Shown: positions 27,453 to 35,190, counted from the stretch's first letter. The stretch: DNA of 64,000 nt from Mycobacterium saskatchewanense (GCF_010729105.1 NZ_AP022573.1:2356001-2420000); one strand, 5' to 3'. The notes: generated from the sequence alone by a model not told the origin. Program-made: numbers and translations.

Positions 27453-28826
27453 ATGAGTACCGCGCGGCGCGCCGCAACATACCTCCGTATCTCCCTGGAC
27501 CAGACCGGCGAAGGGCTCGCGATCGCCCGTCAGCGGGACGAATGCGCCCGCATCATTAGCCAACGGGGTTGGAAGGCCGGCCCCGAATTCGTTGACAACA
27601 GCATCTCGGCGAGCGATGCCCGGAAGAACCGACCCGGATACGACGCACTCGTACGTGCTTACGAGACAGGCGAATTCGACGCCCTGGTGTGTTACGACCT
27701 CGACCGGCTGACTCGGCAGCCTCGGCAGCTCGAAGATTGGATCGACGCCGCCGAGGGGCGCGGTCTCGCGCTGGTGACGGCCAACGGAGAGGCGGACCTC
27801 ACCACCGACGGCGGCCGCATGTTCGCCCGCGTGAAACTGGCCGTCGCGCGCGCCGAGGTCGACCGCAAATCACGCCGCCAGCGCGACGCTCTGAGCCAAC
27901 GGGCCCGACTCGGGCGGCCGCCGCTCGGCGTCCGACTGACGGGCTACACCGCCAAGGGTGAGACCGTTCCCGGCGAGTCTGATCTGGTGCGCCGAATCTT
28001 CAAGCTGTTCTACGCCGGCGAATCACTGCGTTCGATCTGCCGCACACTCACCGACGAAGGCGTTACCACCCGCCGCGGCAAGCCGTGGAATCCGTCGACC
28101 GTTCGCTCGATCCTGGTCAACCCGCGCTATGCGGGCCGCGCAATCTACCAGGGGCGTCCGACAGGGGCACAAGGGAATTGGGAGCCGCTGGTCAGCGAAG
28201 ACGTCTTCGACGTTGTGCAGGCTCGGTTGAATGACCCGCGCCGGGTCTCTAACCGTGAGGGCACCGATCGCCGGCATCTCGGTTCGGGCCTGTTCCTGTG
28301 CGGTGTGTGCGAGGAGCCGGTTGGTGGATGGTCCCAAGGCCGCTACCGCTGCAAAGAACGACACGTCAATCGGGCCCGCGGCCCTGTTGACGCGTGGGTG
28401 CGCGAAGTTATCGCCGCGCGGCTGCGTCGCGAAGACATGGCCGAGCTGCTGGCGCCGACGGAGGCCCAACTGGCCCCGCTGCTGGCCGAATCGACCCGGC
28501 TGCACAACCGGCTCACGCGGATCGAGGCGGACTACGACGCCGACCGGATCGACGGCCACCGATATGCCTCGGCGACCGCGCACGTGCGCGCTGAACTGGT
28601 TGCGGTCGAACGCGAGATGGCCGCTCATAGCACCAGCGCCGCGCTCGGCGAAATACTGGCCGCTCCCGACCCGGCCGCGGCGTTTCTCGATGCCGGGCTG
28701 ATGGCTCAACGCTCGGTGATCGACGCGCTGAGCGTCGTCCGACTACACAAGGGCACTCGGTATTCGCGGACGTTCGACGAGGCAACCGTGGCTGTCACGC
28801 CGCGACAGTGGGCCGCGAAGGCATGA
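27453..28826 (+). CDS. large serine recombinase/integrase
   Basis: A 457-residue site-specific recombinase from the ATG at 27453. The N-terminal resolvase domain has the catalytic Ser in TYLRISLDQTGEG (about residue 13) and the Arg region YDLDRLTRQPRQLEDW. The recombinase domain (RRIFKLFYAGESLRSICRTL, NPSTVRSILVNPRYAGRAIY), a Cys zinc ribbon (LCGVCEEPV...RCKE) and a coiled-coil region (RLHNRLTRIEADYDADR) follow. It starts 28 bp inside attL, the usual place for such an enzyme. Frames extending further upstream cross the attachment site and are not used. Confidence 0.92.
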   Translation: MSTARRAATYLRISLDQTGEGLAIARQRDECARIISQRGWKAGPEFVDNSISASDARKNRPGYDALVRAYETGEFDALVCYDLDRLTRQPRQLEDWIDAAEGRGLALVTANGEADLTTDGGRMFARVKLAVARAEVDRKSRRQRDALSQRARLGRPPLGVRLTGYTAKGETVPGESDLVRRIFKLFYAGESLRSICRTLTDEGVTTRRGKPWNPSTVRSILVNPRYAGRAIYQGRPTGAQGNWEPLVSEDVFDVVQARLNDPRRVSNREGTDRRHLGSGLFLCGVCEEPVGGWSQGRYRCKERHVNRARGPVDAWVREVIAARLRREDMAELLAPTEAQLAPLLAESTRLHNRLTRIEADYDADRIDGHRYASATAHVRAELVAVEREMAAHSTSAALGEILAAPDPAAAFLDAGLMAQRSVIDALSVVRLHKGTRYSRTFDEATVAVTPRQWAAKA

Positions 28827-29236
28827 GCGACCCCAACGGCTACCTGCCGGTGCTGGCGGCACTTGAGCGGCTGCGCGGTGATCACGAGGCGTGGGCGAAA
28901 CTGCGACGGCTGGCGATCGTCGCGCCGTGCTGCAAAGACCGCCGGCCGATGATCGAGGTCATGCAGACCGACCCGCCGTGCGTCCTCGTAGGCCAATTGT
29001 CTTATGGGCACACGGATTTGAGCGACGCTGACCGTAAACCGTGGGCGGGCGCTCGCGCCTACGAGGAGCAGGGCGCAGTGTGGCTGACCGCGTTCGAGCA
29101 GATGGCCGAACGTGGACTCCCGCAGTTCGTGTGGTGTCGACACCGACGCTGGGCAGTGTCGGCGTCCGATGTGGTGACACGGCGAGGCCAGCATGTTCTG
29201 CCGTTACCTGACGCGCCGCGCCCCACGTTGACATAG
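28823..29236 (+). CDS. hypothetical phage-type protein downstream of integrase
   Basis: A 137-residue protein starting MSDPNGYLPVLAALERLRG; its ATG overlaps the recombinase stop (ATGA). It is mixed alpha/beta with a CC pair (VAPCCKDRRP), PPCVLVGQLSYGH and FVWCRHRRW. Size and position match the phiRv1 gene next to the integrase, but I cannot assign a function. Confidence 0.68.
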   Translation: MSDPNGYLPVLAALERLRGDHEAWAKLRRLAIVAPCCKDRRPMIEVMQTDPPCVLVGQLSYGHTDLSDADRKPWAGARAYEEQGAVWLTAFEQMAERGLPQFVWCRHRRWAVSASDVVTRRGQHVLPLPDAPRPTLT

Positions 29237-29308
29237 ACTCCGAGATGCGCCGTCGGGCAGGGACCCGGTAGCCCACCATTAGGTATCCGTCGGTAGGTGG
29301 GTCGCAGA

Positions 29309-29323
29309 CCACTCAAGGAGTGG
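29309..29323 (+). promoter_or_regulatory. hairpin enclosing the ribosome site of the HTH gene
   Basis: CCACTC-AAG-GAGTGG is a perfect 6-bp stem with a 3-nt loop. The Shine-Dalgarno AAGGAG (29315-29320) lies in the loop and 3' arm, 12 bp before the ATG at 29333, so folding would hide it. Alternatively the dyad is a protein operator. Confidence 0.4.
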
Positions 29324-29332
29324 CTGAGTCCC

Positions 29333-29551
29333 ATGCCGAAATCCGGAAACCCGCAGGACCGAGCCGAACGTCGCTACCCCGAGCTCATCGGAGTCGTGGC
29401 CGCTGCACAACGCTGCGACGTGTCATCCCGCACCATTCACCGCTGGATCAGCGACGGCCGGCTTAACGCCGTGCGCGTCGGGCCGCGGCTGCTGAAAGTC
29501 CGCGCCGAGGACCTCGACGCCCTGATGCAGCCCGTCGGTGGCGCAGCGTGA
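29333..29551 (+). CDS. MerR/HTH_17-type excisionase-like DNA-binding protein
   Basis: A 72-residue protein starting MPKSGNPQDRAERRYPELIG. The HTH is AAAQRCDVSSRTIHRWISDGRL, followed by RVGPRLLKVRAEDLDALM, the wing and last helix of HTH_17/excisionase proteins. Size and place match phiRv1 Rv1584c-type genes, so it may be the recombination directionality factor. A GTGA overlap couples the next small gene. Confidence 0.75.
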   Translation: MPKSGNPQDRAERRYPELIGVVAAAQRCDVSSRTIHRWISDGRLNAVRVGPRLLKVRAEDLDALMQPVGGAA

Positions 29552-29694
29552 GCGGGGATTCCGGGGCGCCGGCTGGGCGCTCCCTCGCCGAGCACGCTGC
29601 CCGTGTCGTGGCCGACTGGCCGACACCACCGCCGGAAGTGCGCGACCGCATAGCTGCACTCCTGCGCGGCGGCAGCGCGGCCGAGGCTGTCTAG
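29548..29694 (+). CDS. 48-residue phage-type small protein
   Basis: The GTG at 29548 overlaps the HTH gene stop. The product, beginning MSGDSGAPAGRSLAEHAARV and continuing VADWPTPPPEVRDRIAALL, is a short amphipathic protein like those common in mycobacterial prophage early operons. Function unknown. Confidence 0.5.
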   Translation: MSGDSGAPAGRSLAEHAARVVADWPTPPPEVRDRIAALLRGGSAAEAV

Positions 29695-29720
29695 CCCGAT
29701 GCCGCAGACCAAAAACGCGA

Positions 29721-29745
29721 CGCCCCGGCTGAACCGACCGGGGCG
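29721..29745 (+). terminator. GC-rich hairpin in the early operon
   Basis: CGCCCCGG (29721-29728), a 9-nt loop, then CCGGGGCG (29738-29745) form a perfect 8-bp stem between the 48-residue gene and the next one at 29800. There is no U tract, so it may be an attenuator or processing site. Confidence 0.4.
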
Positions 29746-29799
29746 CCGCCACCACTTTCACCTCACCCGCCGATGCCCTGATGCGAAAGCGAGTGACAC

Positions 29800-30141
29800 A
29801 TGAATGCTAGCGGCTCCCGCGGACACTCACACGGCACTGCGCGCCGTGACGTCGAGCTGCTCGAGCTGCTCGACCAGCTCCACCGGCGCCGGCTCGCCGC
29901 CGACCGCTGCGAACCGATGGCCTGTGGGCGACACCGCGACCCGTGGACCTGCCGGTGCAGTGACCCGCCACCGTCCGAGCTCGCGATCACCGGCGCCGGC
30001 GCCGCCGCCCGGCACCTACTCGCCCACGGGCTGCTGCCGCTGCTCCCAGTCGACGAACTGCGCGGCCTGTGGCGCCGCGGCGGACACGAACAGGCCCTCG
30101 CCCGCCGCCTCCACGACCTGACCGCAGGGCGGGCAGCATGA
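29800..30141 (+). CDS. hypothetical phage-type protein
   Basis: A 113-residue basic protein (MNASGSRGHSHGTARRDVEL) with a Cys/His group (CEPMACGRHRDPWTCRCSDP) that could bind zinc, and a helical C-terminus (ELRGLWRRGGHEQALARRLH). It ends in an ATGA overlap with the ATPase gene, the same arrangement as the DUF2742-type gene before the phiRv1 ATPase. Function unknown. Confidence 0.6.
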   Translation: MNASGSRGHSHGTARRDVELLELLDQLHRRRLAADRCEPMACGRHRDPWTCRCSDPPPSELAITGAGAAARHLLAHGLLPLLPVDELRGLWRRGGHEQALARRLHDLTAGRAA

Positions 30142-31565
30142 CCAACGAGGAGCTCATCGCCCGCGGCAAGCGGATCGCCGAGAGCGGCAAACATGCGCCC
30201 AAACCCGACCCGTTCGGCACCACCGGCGCGCACCGCGTGGTCGACAAACCACCGCACCTCGGAGAGTGGTTCGACGACGACGAGAGAAGCGGGCACATGC
30301 CCGACGACCCCCACCTGCTCGGCGCGCATGACGAGCTGCAGGCGCTGAACAACCACCCGGTAAACAACGGTGTCACCTTGCCAGCCGCCGCCGCGGGCGA
30401 GACGCCCGCCGACGACCTCGAAACGAGGATCGGCTATCGGCTCGACTGGTTGCGGATCACCCGAGAAGCCAAGCGGAGACTCGACGACGAGGAACACCCG
30501 CCCGCCGTCCCGCCGCCGGTGAAAAACCTCGCCGAGTTGCTCGACGAACCCGACGCACCGATCCGCTACACCATCGACCAGCTCGCCCCCGCCGAAGGCC
30601 GGATCGTCTTGTCGGCGCAGTACAAAGCGGGCAAGACCATCACCGTCGGGAACCTGCTGCGCGCCCTGGCCGACGGCGACCCGTTCCTCGGTCGCTTCGA
30701 GCCGGCCAGCGGCCATCGGATAGCGCTAATCGACGACGAACTCTCCGAACGGATGCTGCGTTCCTGGCTGCGCGATCAACAGATTCGCAACACCTCCGCC
30801 GTTGTCGACGTGGCATCGCTTCGCGGCCGAATCTCCGCGTTCAACCTGCTGAACGACCGCTGCCGCGAGCAATGGTCGGCCCGACTCGCCGACCTCGGCG
30901 CGACATTCGTCGTGCTCGACTGCCTCCGCCCCATCCTCGACGCCCTGGGGCTCGATGAGCACCGCGAGGCGGGCCGGTTCCTCGTCCCGTTCGACGCCAT
31001 GCTCGCCGACGCCGGGGTCACCGATGCCCTGATCGTGCACCACATGGGCCACGGCGCCGAGCGGGCCCGCGGCGACTCCCGAATCGAAGACTGGCCCGAC
31101 GTGATTTGGCGGATAGTCCGCGAAAAACCCGACGACCCGAGCTCGCCGCGGTTCTTCCATGCCATCGGCCGCGACGTGAGCGTGCCTGAGGGGCGCCTCG
31201 ACTTCGACACCCGCACCCGACGACTCACCTATGCGAGCGGCTCCCGCAAGGACTCGAAAGCCGAGGCCGCCAAGGTCGCCGTCGTGGAGTGGCTCGCGGG
31301 CCGCGAGTTGCGCGGCGAACCGGCCGTGAGCAAGAACGCGATCGAGACCGCGTTCAAGGACGGCGACCACCCGCAGCGCGCGATACGCGACGGCCTCGCC
31401 GCCGCCGTCAAGGACGGGCTCGTAGTCGTCGAGGGCGGCGACCGCAACGGCGTTGCGAAGCTGCACCGCATCGCGAACCCCTGCAGCGAGTGCGGGCTGC
31501 CGGTGAGCGGCGGCACCGACCGGCACCTCTCATGTCCCGAGAAGGCGGAGGAATTGGCGCTGTGA
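30138..31565 (+). CDS. AAA (RepA-like) ATPase, probable replication protein
   Basis: A 475-residue protein from the ATG at 30138. An N-terminal acidic region (to about 130) precedes an AAA_25/RepA-like core. The Walker A-type loop is AQYKAGKT (about 160), ALIDDELSE follows, and the Walker B-like strand is TFVVLDCLRPILD (about 255). VHHMGHGAERARGDSRIEDW is the sensor-type loop seen in RepA and phage helicase proteins. The C-terminus has a helix-rich region (KNAIETAFKDGDHPQRAIRDG) and a CxxC...C cluster (NPCSECGLPVSG). It probably acts in replication of the excised element; the iteron-like cluster directly downstream supports this. Confidence 0.78.
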   Translation: MTNEELIARGKRIAESGKHAPKPDPFGTTGAHRVVDKPPHLGEWFDDDERSGHMPDDPHLLGAHDELQALNNHPVNNGVTLPAAAAGETPADDLETRIGYRLDWLRITREAKRRLDDEEHPPAVPPPVKNLAELLDEPDAPIRYTIDQLAPAEGRIVLSAQYKAGKTITVGNLLRALADGDPFLGRFEPASGHRIALIDDELSERMLRSWLRDQQIRNTSAVVDVASLRGRISAFNLLNDRCREQWSARLADLGATFVVLDCLRPILDALGLDEHREAGRFLVPFDAMLADAGVTDALIVHHMGHGAERARGDSRIEDWPDVIWRIVREKPDDPSSPRFFHAIGRDVSVPEGRLDFDTRTRRLTYASGSRKDSKAEAAKVAVVEWLAGRELRGEPAVSKNAIETAFKDGDHPQRAIRDGLAAAVKDGLVVVEGGDRNGVAKLHRIANPCSECGLPVSGGTDRHLSCPEKAEELAL

Positions 31566-31750
31566 GACCCCTAAACCTCGTCACCTCGTTAGACCTCGTT
31601 GCTACCTCGTCAACGAGGTCCGAGCCTGACCACCCAACCACCTCGTTACCTCGTCTATATGACGAGGTGGTGGTGGTGGTGGTCGGGCACCACCCGACGA
31701 ATCCCGGAACCTCGTCAGTGACGAGGACTGCGAGCGGGGTGATCGCGTGA
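31562..31750 (+). CDS. 62-codon frame across the iteron-like cluster
   Basis: The GTG at 31562 overlaps the ATPase stop, and the TGA at 31748 overlaps the GTG of the next gene, so the frame bridges both exactly. The predicted peptide (MRPLNLVTSLDLVATSSTRS and onwards, with a run of six Val) has no recognisable fold. It may be translated only to carry ribosomes through the repeats. Coding value uncertain. Confidence 0.35.
   Translation: MRPLNLVTSLDLVATSSTRSEPDHPTTSLPRLYDEVVVVVVGHHPTNPGTSSVTRTASGVIA
31575..31726. repeat. iteron-like cluster of ACCTCGT sites
   Basis: Seven direct copies of ACCTCGT start at 31575, 31583, 31593, 31604, 31640, 31648 and 31709. Two inverted copies (ACGAGGT) lie at 31613 and 31662. 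They form three dyads: ACCTCGT-CA-ACGAGGT (31604-31619), ACCTCGT-N7-ACGAGGT (31648-31668) and CCTCGTCA-G-TGACGAGG (31710-31726). Nine copies of a 7-mer in 145 bp is far beyond chance. The position after a RepA-like ATPase suggests a replication origin or an autoregulatory operator. Confidence 0.75.
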
Positions 31751-32142
31751 CCGGCCACCTGCCGCCCGCGTCAACTGCGCTCGTCGATCACGACCGTTCG
31801 GTGTGCCTGTGTGGCGTCGGGGCTCCGGGCTACGGCGCCGTGACCGCCGTCCACGCCGACGGCTCGACCGTGCTGCTGGTCGCCGAAACCGCGCGGATCG
31901 GCGACACGACCGCGGTATTCGACGCCGCGTGCAGCGACGCCCCGCACGAGCAACCCGGGCCGCTCGCCGCAGGCTGGCGCGATCGGATCGCCTTGGCGCC
32001 GATCCGGTGTGGCCGCGCCACCCGCACAACCGGCCGCCCATGCCGTCAAATCGTCACCCACGCCGGCGCCGCATGCGCCCGGCACCGCCAACCGACGACC
32101 ACCACCACCGATGTCCACGACGAAGGGAACGCTCACCGATGA
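31747..32142 (+). CDS. hypothetical Cys/His-rich phage-type protein
   Basis: A 131-residue protein from the GTG at 31747. The N-terminal half has CLCGVGAPGYGAV, and the C-terminal motif IRCGRATRTTGRPCRQIVTH then GAACARHR gives a Cys/His zinc-binding pattern common in small actinophage proteins. Overlaps at both ends (GTGA, ATGA) show it belongs to the coupled early operon. Function unknown. Confidence 0.6.
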   Translation: MTGHLPPASTALVDHDRSVCLCGVGAPGYGAVTAVHADGSTVLLVAETARIGDTTAVFDAACSDAPHEQPGPLAAGWRDRIALAPIRCGRATRTTGRPCRQIVTHAGAACARHRQPTTTTTDVHDEGNAHR

Positions 32143-32474
32143 TCCTGTGCTCGACGTGTCTCGACGCGCTCGCCGAACCTGGCTCCCGGCGTTGCGTCCA
32201 ATGCGCGACCGGGCGGCCCGCCGACGCTCGCACTACTGTCATCGCGGCGCCTGCAGCGCTCCCGGACGTTCCGGCCCGAATCGAAACGGCAAAGGTCGCG
32301 ATCCTCGGCGTGCTCGACGACGGCGGCCCGCTGACGGGCACCCAGATCAGTCATGCGCTCAGTTCGGAGCTACGGCAGCACTTCGCTCCCGCCGCTGCCG
32401 AACTCACCGCCGCCGGCGTGATTACGTTCACCACCAACCGCCACTCATGCACCTACGAACTGGCGCGCCCGTGA
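32139..32474 (+). CDS. zinc ribbon plus winged-helix small protein
   Basis: A 111-residue protein (MILCSTCLDALAEPGSRRCV). Two CxxC pairs (CSTC, CVQC) form an N-terminal zinc ribbon. The C-terminal half (ILGVLDDGGPLTGTQISHAL and onwards) looks like a winged helix. A DNA-binding regulator of the element is plausible, possibly the protein that reads the ACCTCGT sites. The ATG overlaps the previous stop. Confidence 0.6.
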   Translation: MILCSTCLDALAEPGSRRCVQCATGRPADARTTVIAAPAALPDVPARIETAKVAILGVLDDGGPLTGTQISHALSSELRQHFAPAAAELTAAGVITFTTNRHSCTYELARP

Positions 32475-32962
32475 ACGTGGTGAACAGCGGACCGGTCCTA
32501 CGACGCCGCGGCAAGGCGCGCGCCCGTGCTCTCGCCGACCTCGGCGAGCTGTGTCGCTGCGGCCGCGGCCTGGCGGTCACCGGCCGCAAGTGTCGCTTGT
32601 GCGCCAACGGTGACACGCCAGCCCGCCCCGACGCCGCAACCAAGCCCGACGAACCCGACCTCGACGAACTCGACTGCGAGCCGTTCGAGCCGGACCCGCC
32701 GCCAGCGCTGACCACTCCGCCACCCGCGGCTCCCGGCGACCCTCTCCGCTGTTCAACATGCGGCCACAGATTCGGCCGGCGTGCTCGCTGCTATCTCATC
32801 GACGGCGCGGCCGGCGCCGTCCTATGTGGCGCCTGCGCCAGCTCGACCGCGGTGCACGCCCGGCTGTTCATCGAATGCCGCCAGCGGCACACCGCCGGCG
32901 CACACTGCACGACCGTCACCCGCGGCGCCGCCCTGCGACTGCAACAGGACACCCCGCGATGA
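32471..32962 (+). CDS. double zinc-finger hypothetical protein
   Basis: A 163-residue protein from the GTG at 32471. One Cys cluster is CRCGRGLAVTGRKCRLC, followed by an acidic proline-rich linker (PDEPDLDELDCEPFEPDPPP) and a second cluster (LRCSTCGHRFGRRARC...LCGAC). No family recognised. GTGA and ATGA overlaps couple it on both sides. Confidence 0.55.
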   Translation: MNVVNSGPVLRRRGKARARALADLGELCRCGRGLAVTGRKCRLCANGDTPARPDAATKPDEPDLDELDCEPFEPDPPPALTTPPPAAPGDPLRCSTCGHRFGRRARCYLIDGAAGAVLCGACASSTAVHARLFIECRQRHTAGAHCTTVTRGAALRLQQDTPR

Positions 32963-33036
32963 CCCCGACACCCGTTCCCGGGGCTGTGCGCCCCGTAGAG
33001 CAACAAAACCCCACCACCGAAGGGAGAATTACCACC

Positions 33037-33504
33037 ATGCAATTCACCGACACAGAGGCGCTCGTGCCGCTCGGCCTGCTCGCCGCCGAACACGACCAAC
33101 CCGTCGAGCAATTCGCGGCGTGGCTGCAGCGACGCGGCATCACGATCACCGTCAGCACCGGGCTACGCTGCATCACCGCCGAAGTGGCGCAACGTCTCTA
33201 TGACGAACGCGAAGCCACCCGTCGAGCTGCGGCCGACGAGCGCCGGCGCCGAGCAGGCGAGCTCAATCCCGTCCACGCCCGCATCGCCGCCCACACCCGA
33301 CGACAGGCCGAGCTGCGCGCCGCCGGCCTCGAACTCGACGGACTTGCGCTGCTCCAAGTCGCCAGCGGCGACCTCGATCCCGAGGCCGACGCCCAGCGTG
33401 CCGGCGAAGAACTCATGGCCCGCGGCCTCGACGAGGCTCTTGCACCACCTCGCCCACCGAGCAAGCCAGCATCCCCTTTTGAACAGCTCGGCCTACGCCG
33501 ATGA
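33037..33504 (+). CDS. hypothetical phage-type protein
   Basis: A 155-residue protein. The ATG at 33037 (MQFTDTEALVPLGLLAAEHD) has GAAGGGAG 10 bp upstream; an ATG at 32959 overlaps the previous stop and would add 26 residues. The N-terminus (ALVPLGLLAAEHDQPVEQFA) looks helix-turn-helix-like. It then becomes a long charged helix (DEREATRRAAADERRRRAGE), a likely coiled coil. Function unknown. Confidence 0.55.
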   Translation: MQFTDTEALVPLGLLAAEHDQPVEQFAAWLQRRGITITVSTGLRCITAEVAQRLYDEREATRRAAADERRRRAGELNPVHARIAAHTRRQAELRAAGLELDGLALLQVASGDLDPEADAQRAGEELMARGLDEALAPPRPPSKPASPFEQLGLRR

Positions 33505-33668
33505 CCGGGGGTGACACGCGTGCCTTCCTGCGCCGATGCCGATCCGCCCACGCCGAGGCCGTCTACCAGATCGCGAGAATCGAGAAACTCCTCGCCGGCC
33601 GGCTGTGCGTCAAATGTAACCGCGCTGGCCTCGCATGCCACTGCGACGCCGCAGGAATCGCCAGGTGA
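33501..33668 (+). CDS. 55-residue Cys-rich small protein
   Basis: The ATG at 33501 overlaps the previous TGA. The product, MTGGDTRAFLRRCRSAHAEA followed by VYQIARIEKLLAGRLCVKC, has a helix and then a CxxC...CxC zinc-type tail (CVKCNRAGLACHCD). Short Cys-tailed proteins like this are common in actinobacterial phages. Confidence 0.5.
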   Translation: MTGGDTRAFLRRCRSAHAEAVYQIARIEKLLAGRLCVKCNRAGLACHCDAAGIAR

Positions 33669-33783
33669 GCGGCCCGACCATCCCCGGCGCGGGACCCGGG
33701 CCCTCACCCGTCTACTGTCGAGCCCGCAAGCCATCCTCCAAAGTTTGCTGGACGCCCACCCTGGCCAGCCCGACGAGCGCAAC

Positions 33784-33888
33784 CCCCAGGGGGTATGCAG
33801 CATCCCCTGGGGGGTATCGCAGAACTGCAGGTCAGAGGCTCAAGCCGACCAAACCCGCCGGGGAGTGTTTCCGCAGCTCAGGGGGTAT
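33784..33888. promoter_or_regulatory. GC-tract dyad and three GGGGGTAT boxes
   Basis: CCCCAGGGG-N11-CCCCTGGGG (33784-33812) is a perfect 9-bp inverted repeat around ATGCAGCAT. GGGGGTAT occurs at 33789, 33810 and 33881. The gap 33669-34040 has three partly open frames but no persuasive gene. It is probably the control region for the right-hand genes. Each half resembles GC-tract operators of the CsoR/CstR type, but no such regulator is encoded here. Confidence 0.4.
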
Positions 33889-34040
33889 TTTCTTGCTTAC
33901 GGCAATGGCGGCCGAGCCGGTCGCGGGTGGTATACATGCGCCGAAAACGAATCGCGACCGAAATGAAGAAAAAACAACGCATGATCGCGATTTACCAAGT
34001 GCCGCAAGGGATTTGCTGCGATTGCTGAGCGGGGGGTCTG

Positions 34041-34442
34041 ATGAGCGGTAAGCGGCAGCAACCTCCGCGGCGCGATCACAACCGGCTGGTCGAGAAGCTC
34101 GCCGAGGCCGGTAAGACGGGGTGGCCGCCCGAGAAGTTGGCGAGCGTCGTCAAGCACCCGAGTAGTGCGCGCACCAGGGCGCCGCGGACGTTGCGGGCGG
34201 CGATCGGGCCGGGTGGTAGTGAGCGTGACACGTTGGTGGTGTTGCGGCGCAAGCTGGCCGCGCTGATCGACAGCGACCCACCGGCCTACCAGGCTGTCGC
34301 GCTGATGCGTCAATTTCGCGAGGTCGATGCGCAGATTCGCGCGCTGGACGAGGCGGCGAGGGTGGAAGCCGAGCAAGCCGATGATGTGGGCGACGACGAG
34401 GACGACCCCGATGACGATTCGTTCGACCTGTCGACGCTGTAG
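34041..34442 (+). CDS. phage-type protein, possibly small terminase-like
   Basis: A 133-residue protein (MSGKRQQPPRRDHNRLVEKL). A basic N-terminus is followed by LVVLRRKLAALIDSDPPAYQ and a helix ending REVDAQIRALDEAA, a pattern seen in small terminase subunits of actinophages. It ends in a very acidic tail (DDVGDDEDDPDDDSFD). No large terminase follows, so packaging is doubtful. Assignment tentative. Confidence 0.45.
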   Translation: MSGKRQQPPRRDHNRLVEKLAEAGKTGWPPEKLASVVKHPSSARTRAPRTLRAAIGPGGSERDTLVVLRRKLAALIDSDPPAYQAVALMRQFREVDAQIRALDEAARVEAEQADDVGDDEDDPDDDSFDLSTL

Positions 34443-34460
34443 CGGCGCAACCGAGGCAAG

Positions 34461-35144
34461 ATGACTCCACCGAATCCGTTGCCGCGCGCCGGCTGCCCTG
34501 GGCCCGGCAGCAGTGTGATTGCTGAGCCGCCCTGGATCGCGCACTTTCCTCGCTTGTCCAGTGGTTCGGCATACCCTAGACCTCGCCGTCACCAGCAGCT
34601 TCCTGTCATCGCTACGACGGTCCCGGGCGAGACCGCTGGTGACCCAGTTCGCGCGTGGGCGCTGGCGCTACGGCAACGTTGCGCCGCGTGCGGCTGCACC
34701 CTGAGCGCACCGGTTTACACGTGCGTGTATCCGACCTCCTTTTGGTTCGAAGTTCCTGGTGGGCTGTGTACCTGGATACCGGGACCGATGCACAGGTCGT
34801 GCATCCTGTTTTCGGCGTTGGTTTGCCCGTTCCTGCATTCCTCAACTGCCAGGCGACGGCTTGACATTGGGAAGGGACAAGCCCGTGGGCCAGCCCAAAT
34901 TCTGGCCTTCGAGCGCTACGGCACAGAGCTGTCTCGCACAGGGTTTTGGGTGCCGGAAAGTGTTTCTGGCGACTCGCTCACCGACGCGGAGTGGCGATGG
35001 CAGAATCGCGTGTTCCGTTACGAAGCGCTAGTGGAGCGAATCCTGTTTGACGACGTTCTCGAAGATATCGGGCCGCTCTATGGCGACGCGTTGGCGGCGG
35101 ACGCCGAGGTTATCGACGTTGGGTCGCAGCTGTATTGGGGGTAG
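34461..35144 (+). CDS. hypothetical Cys-rich protein
   Basis: A 227-residue protein (MTPPNPLPRAGCPGPGSSVI) with RCAACGCTLSAPVYTCV, then MHRSCILFSALVCPFL, a likely zinc-binding site. The C-terminal half (ERYGTELSRTGFWVPESVSG) reads as a normal soluble domain. Base composition is less GC-rich than in neighbouring genes. No function recognised. Confidence 0.5.
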   Translation: MTPPNPLPRAGCPGPGSSVIAEPPWIAHFPRLSSGSAYPRPRRHQQLPVIATTVPGETAGDPVRAWALALRQRCAACGCTLSAPVYTCVYPTSFWFEVPGGLCTWIPGPMHRSCILFSALVCPFLHSSTARRRLDIGKGQARGPAQILAFERYGTELSRTGFWVPESVSGDSLTDAEWRWQNRVFRYEALVERILFDDVLEDIGPLYGDALAADAEVIDVGSQLYWG

Positions 35145-35190
35145 TGGCTGCTTCGCTTCACCAGGCGCACGCCGCGGCCGCGCGTACCTC

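Noticed and set aside
29699..29803. 34-codon frame starting MPQTKNATP
   Set aside because: It spans the GC-rich hairpin and has no conserved-looking features or clear ribosome site.
31575..31726. ACCTCGT cluster considered as a CRISPR array
   Set aside because: Units are 7 bp at irregular spacing with both orientations; there are no 20-40-bp repeats, spacers or cas genes.
33665..34051. 128-codon frame with a GTGA overlap
   Set aside because: All three frames are partly open here, the peptide is low-complexity and the DNA carries operator-like dyads; better read as a control region.
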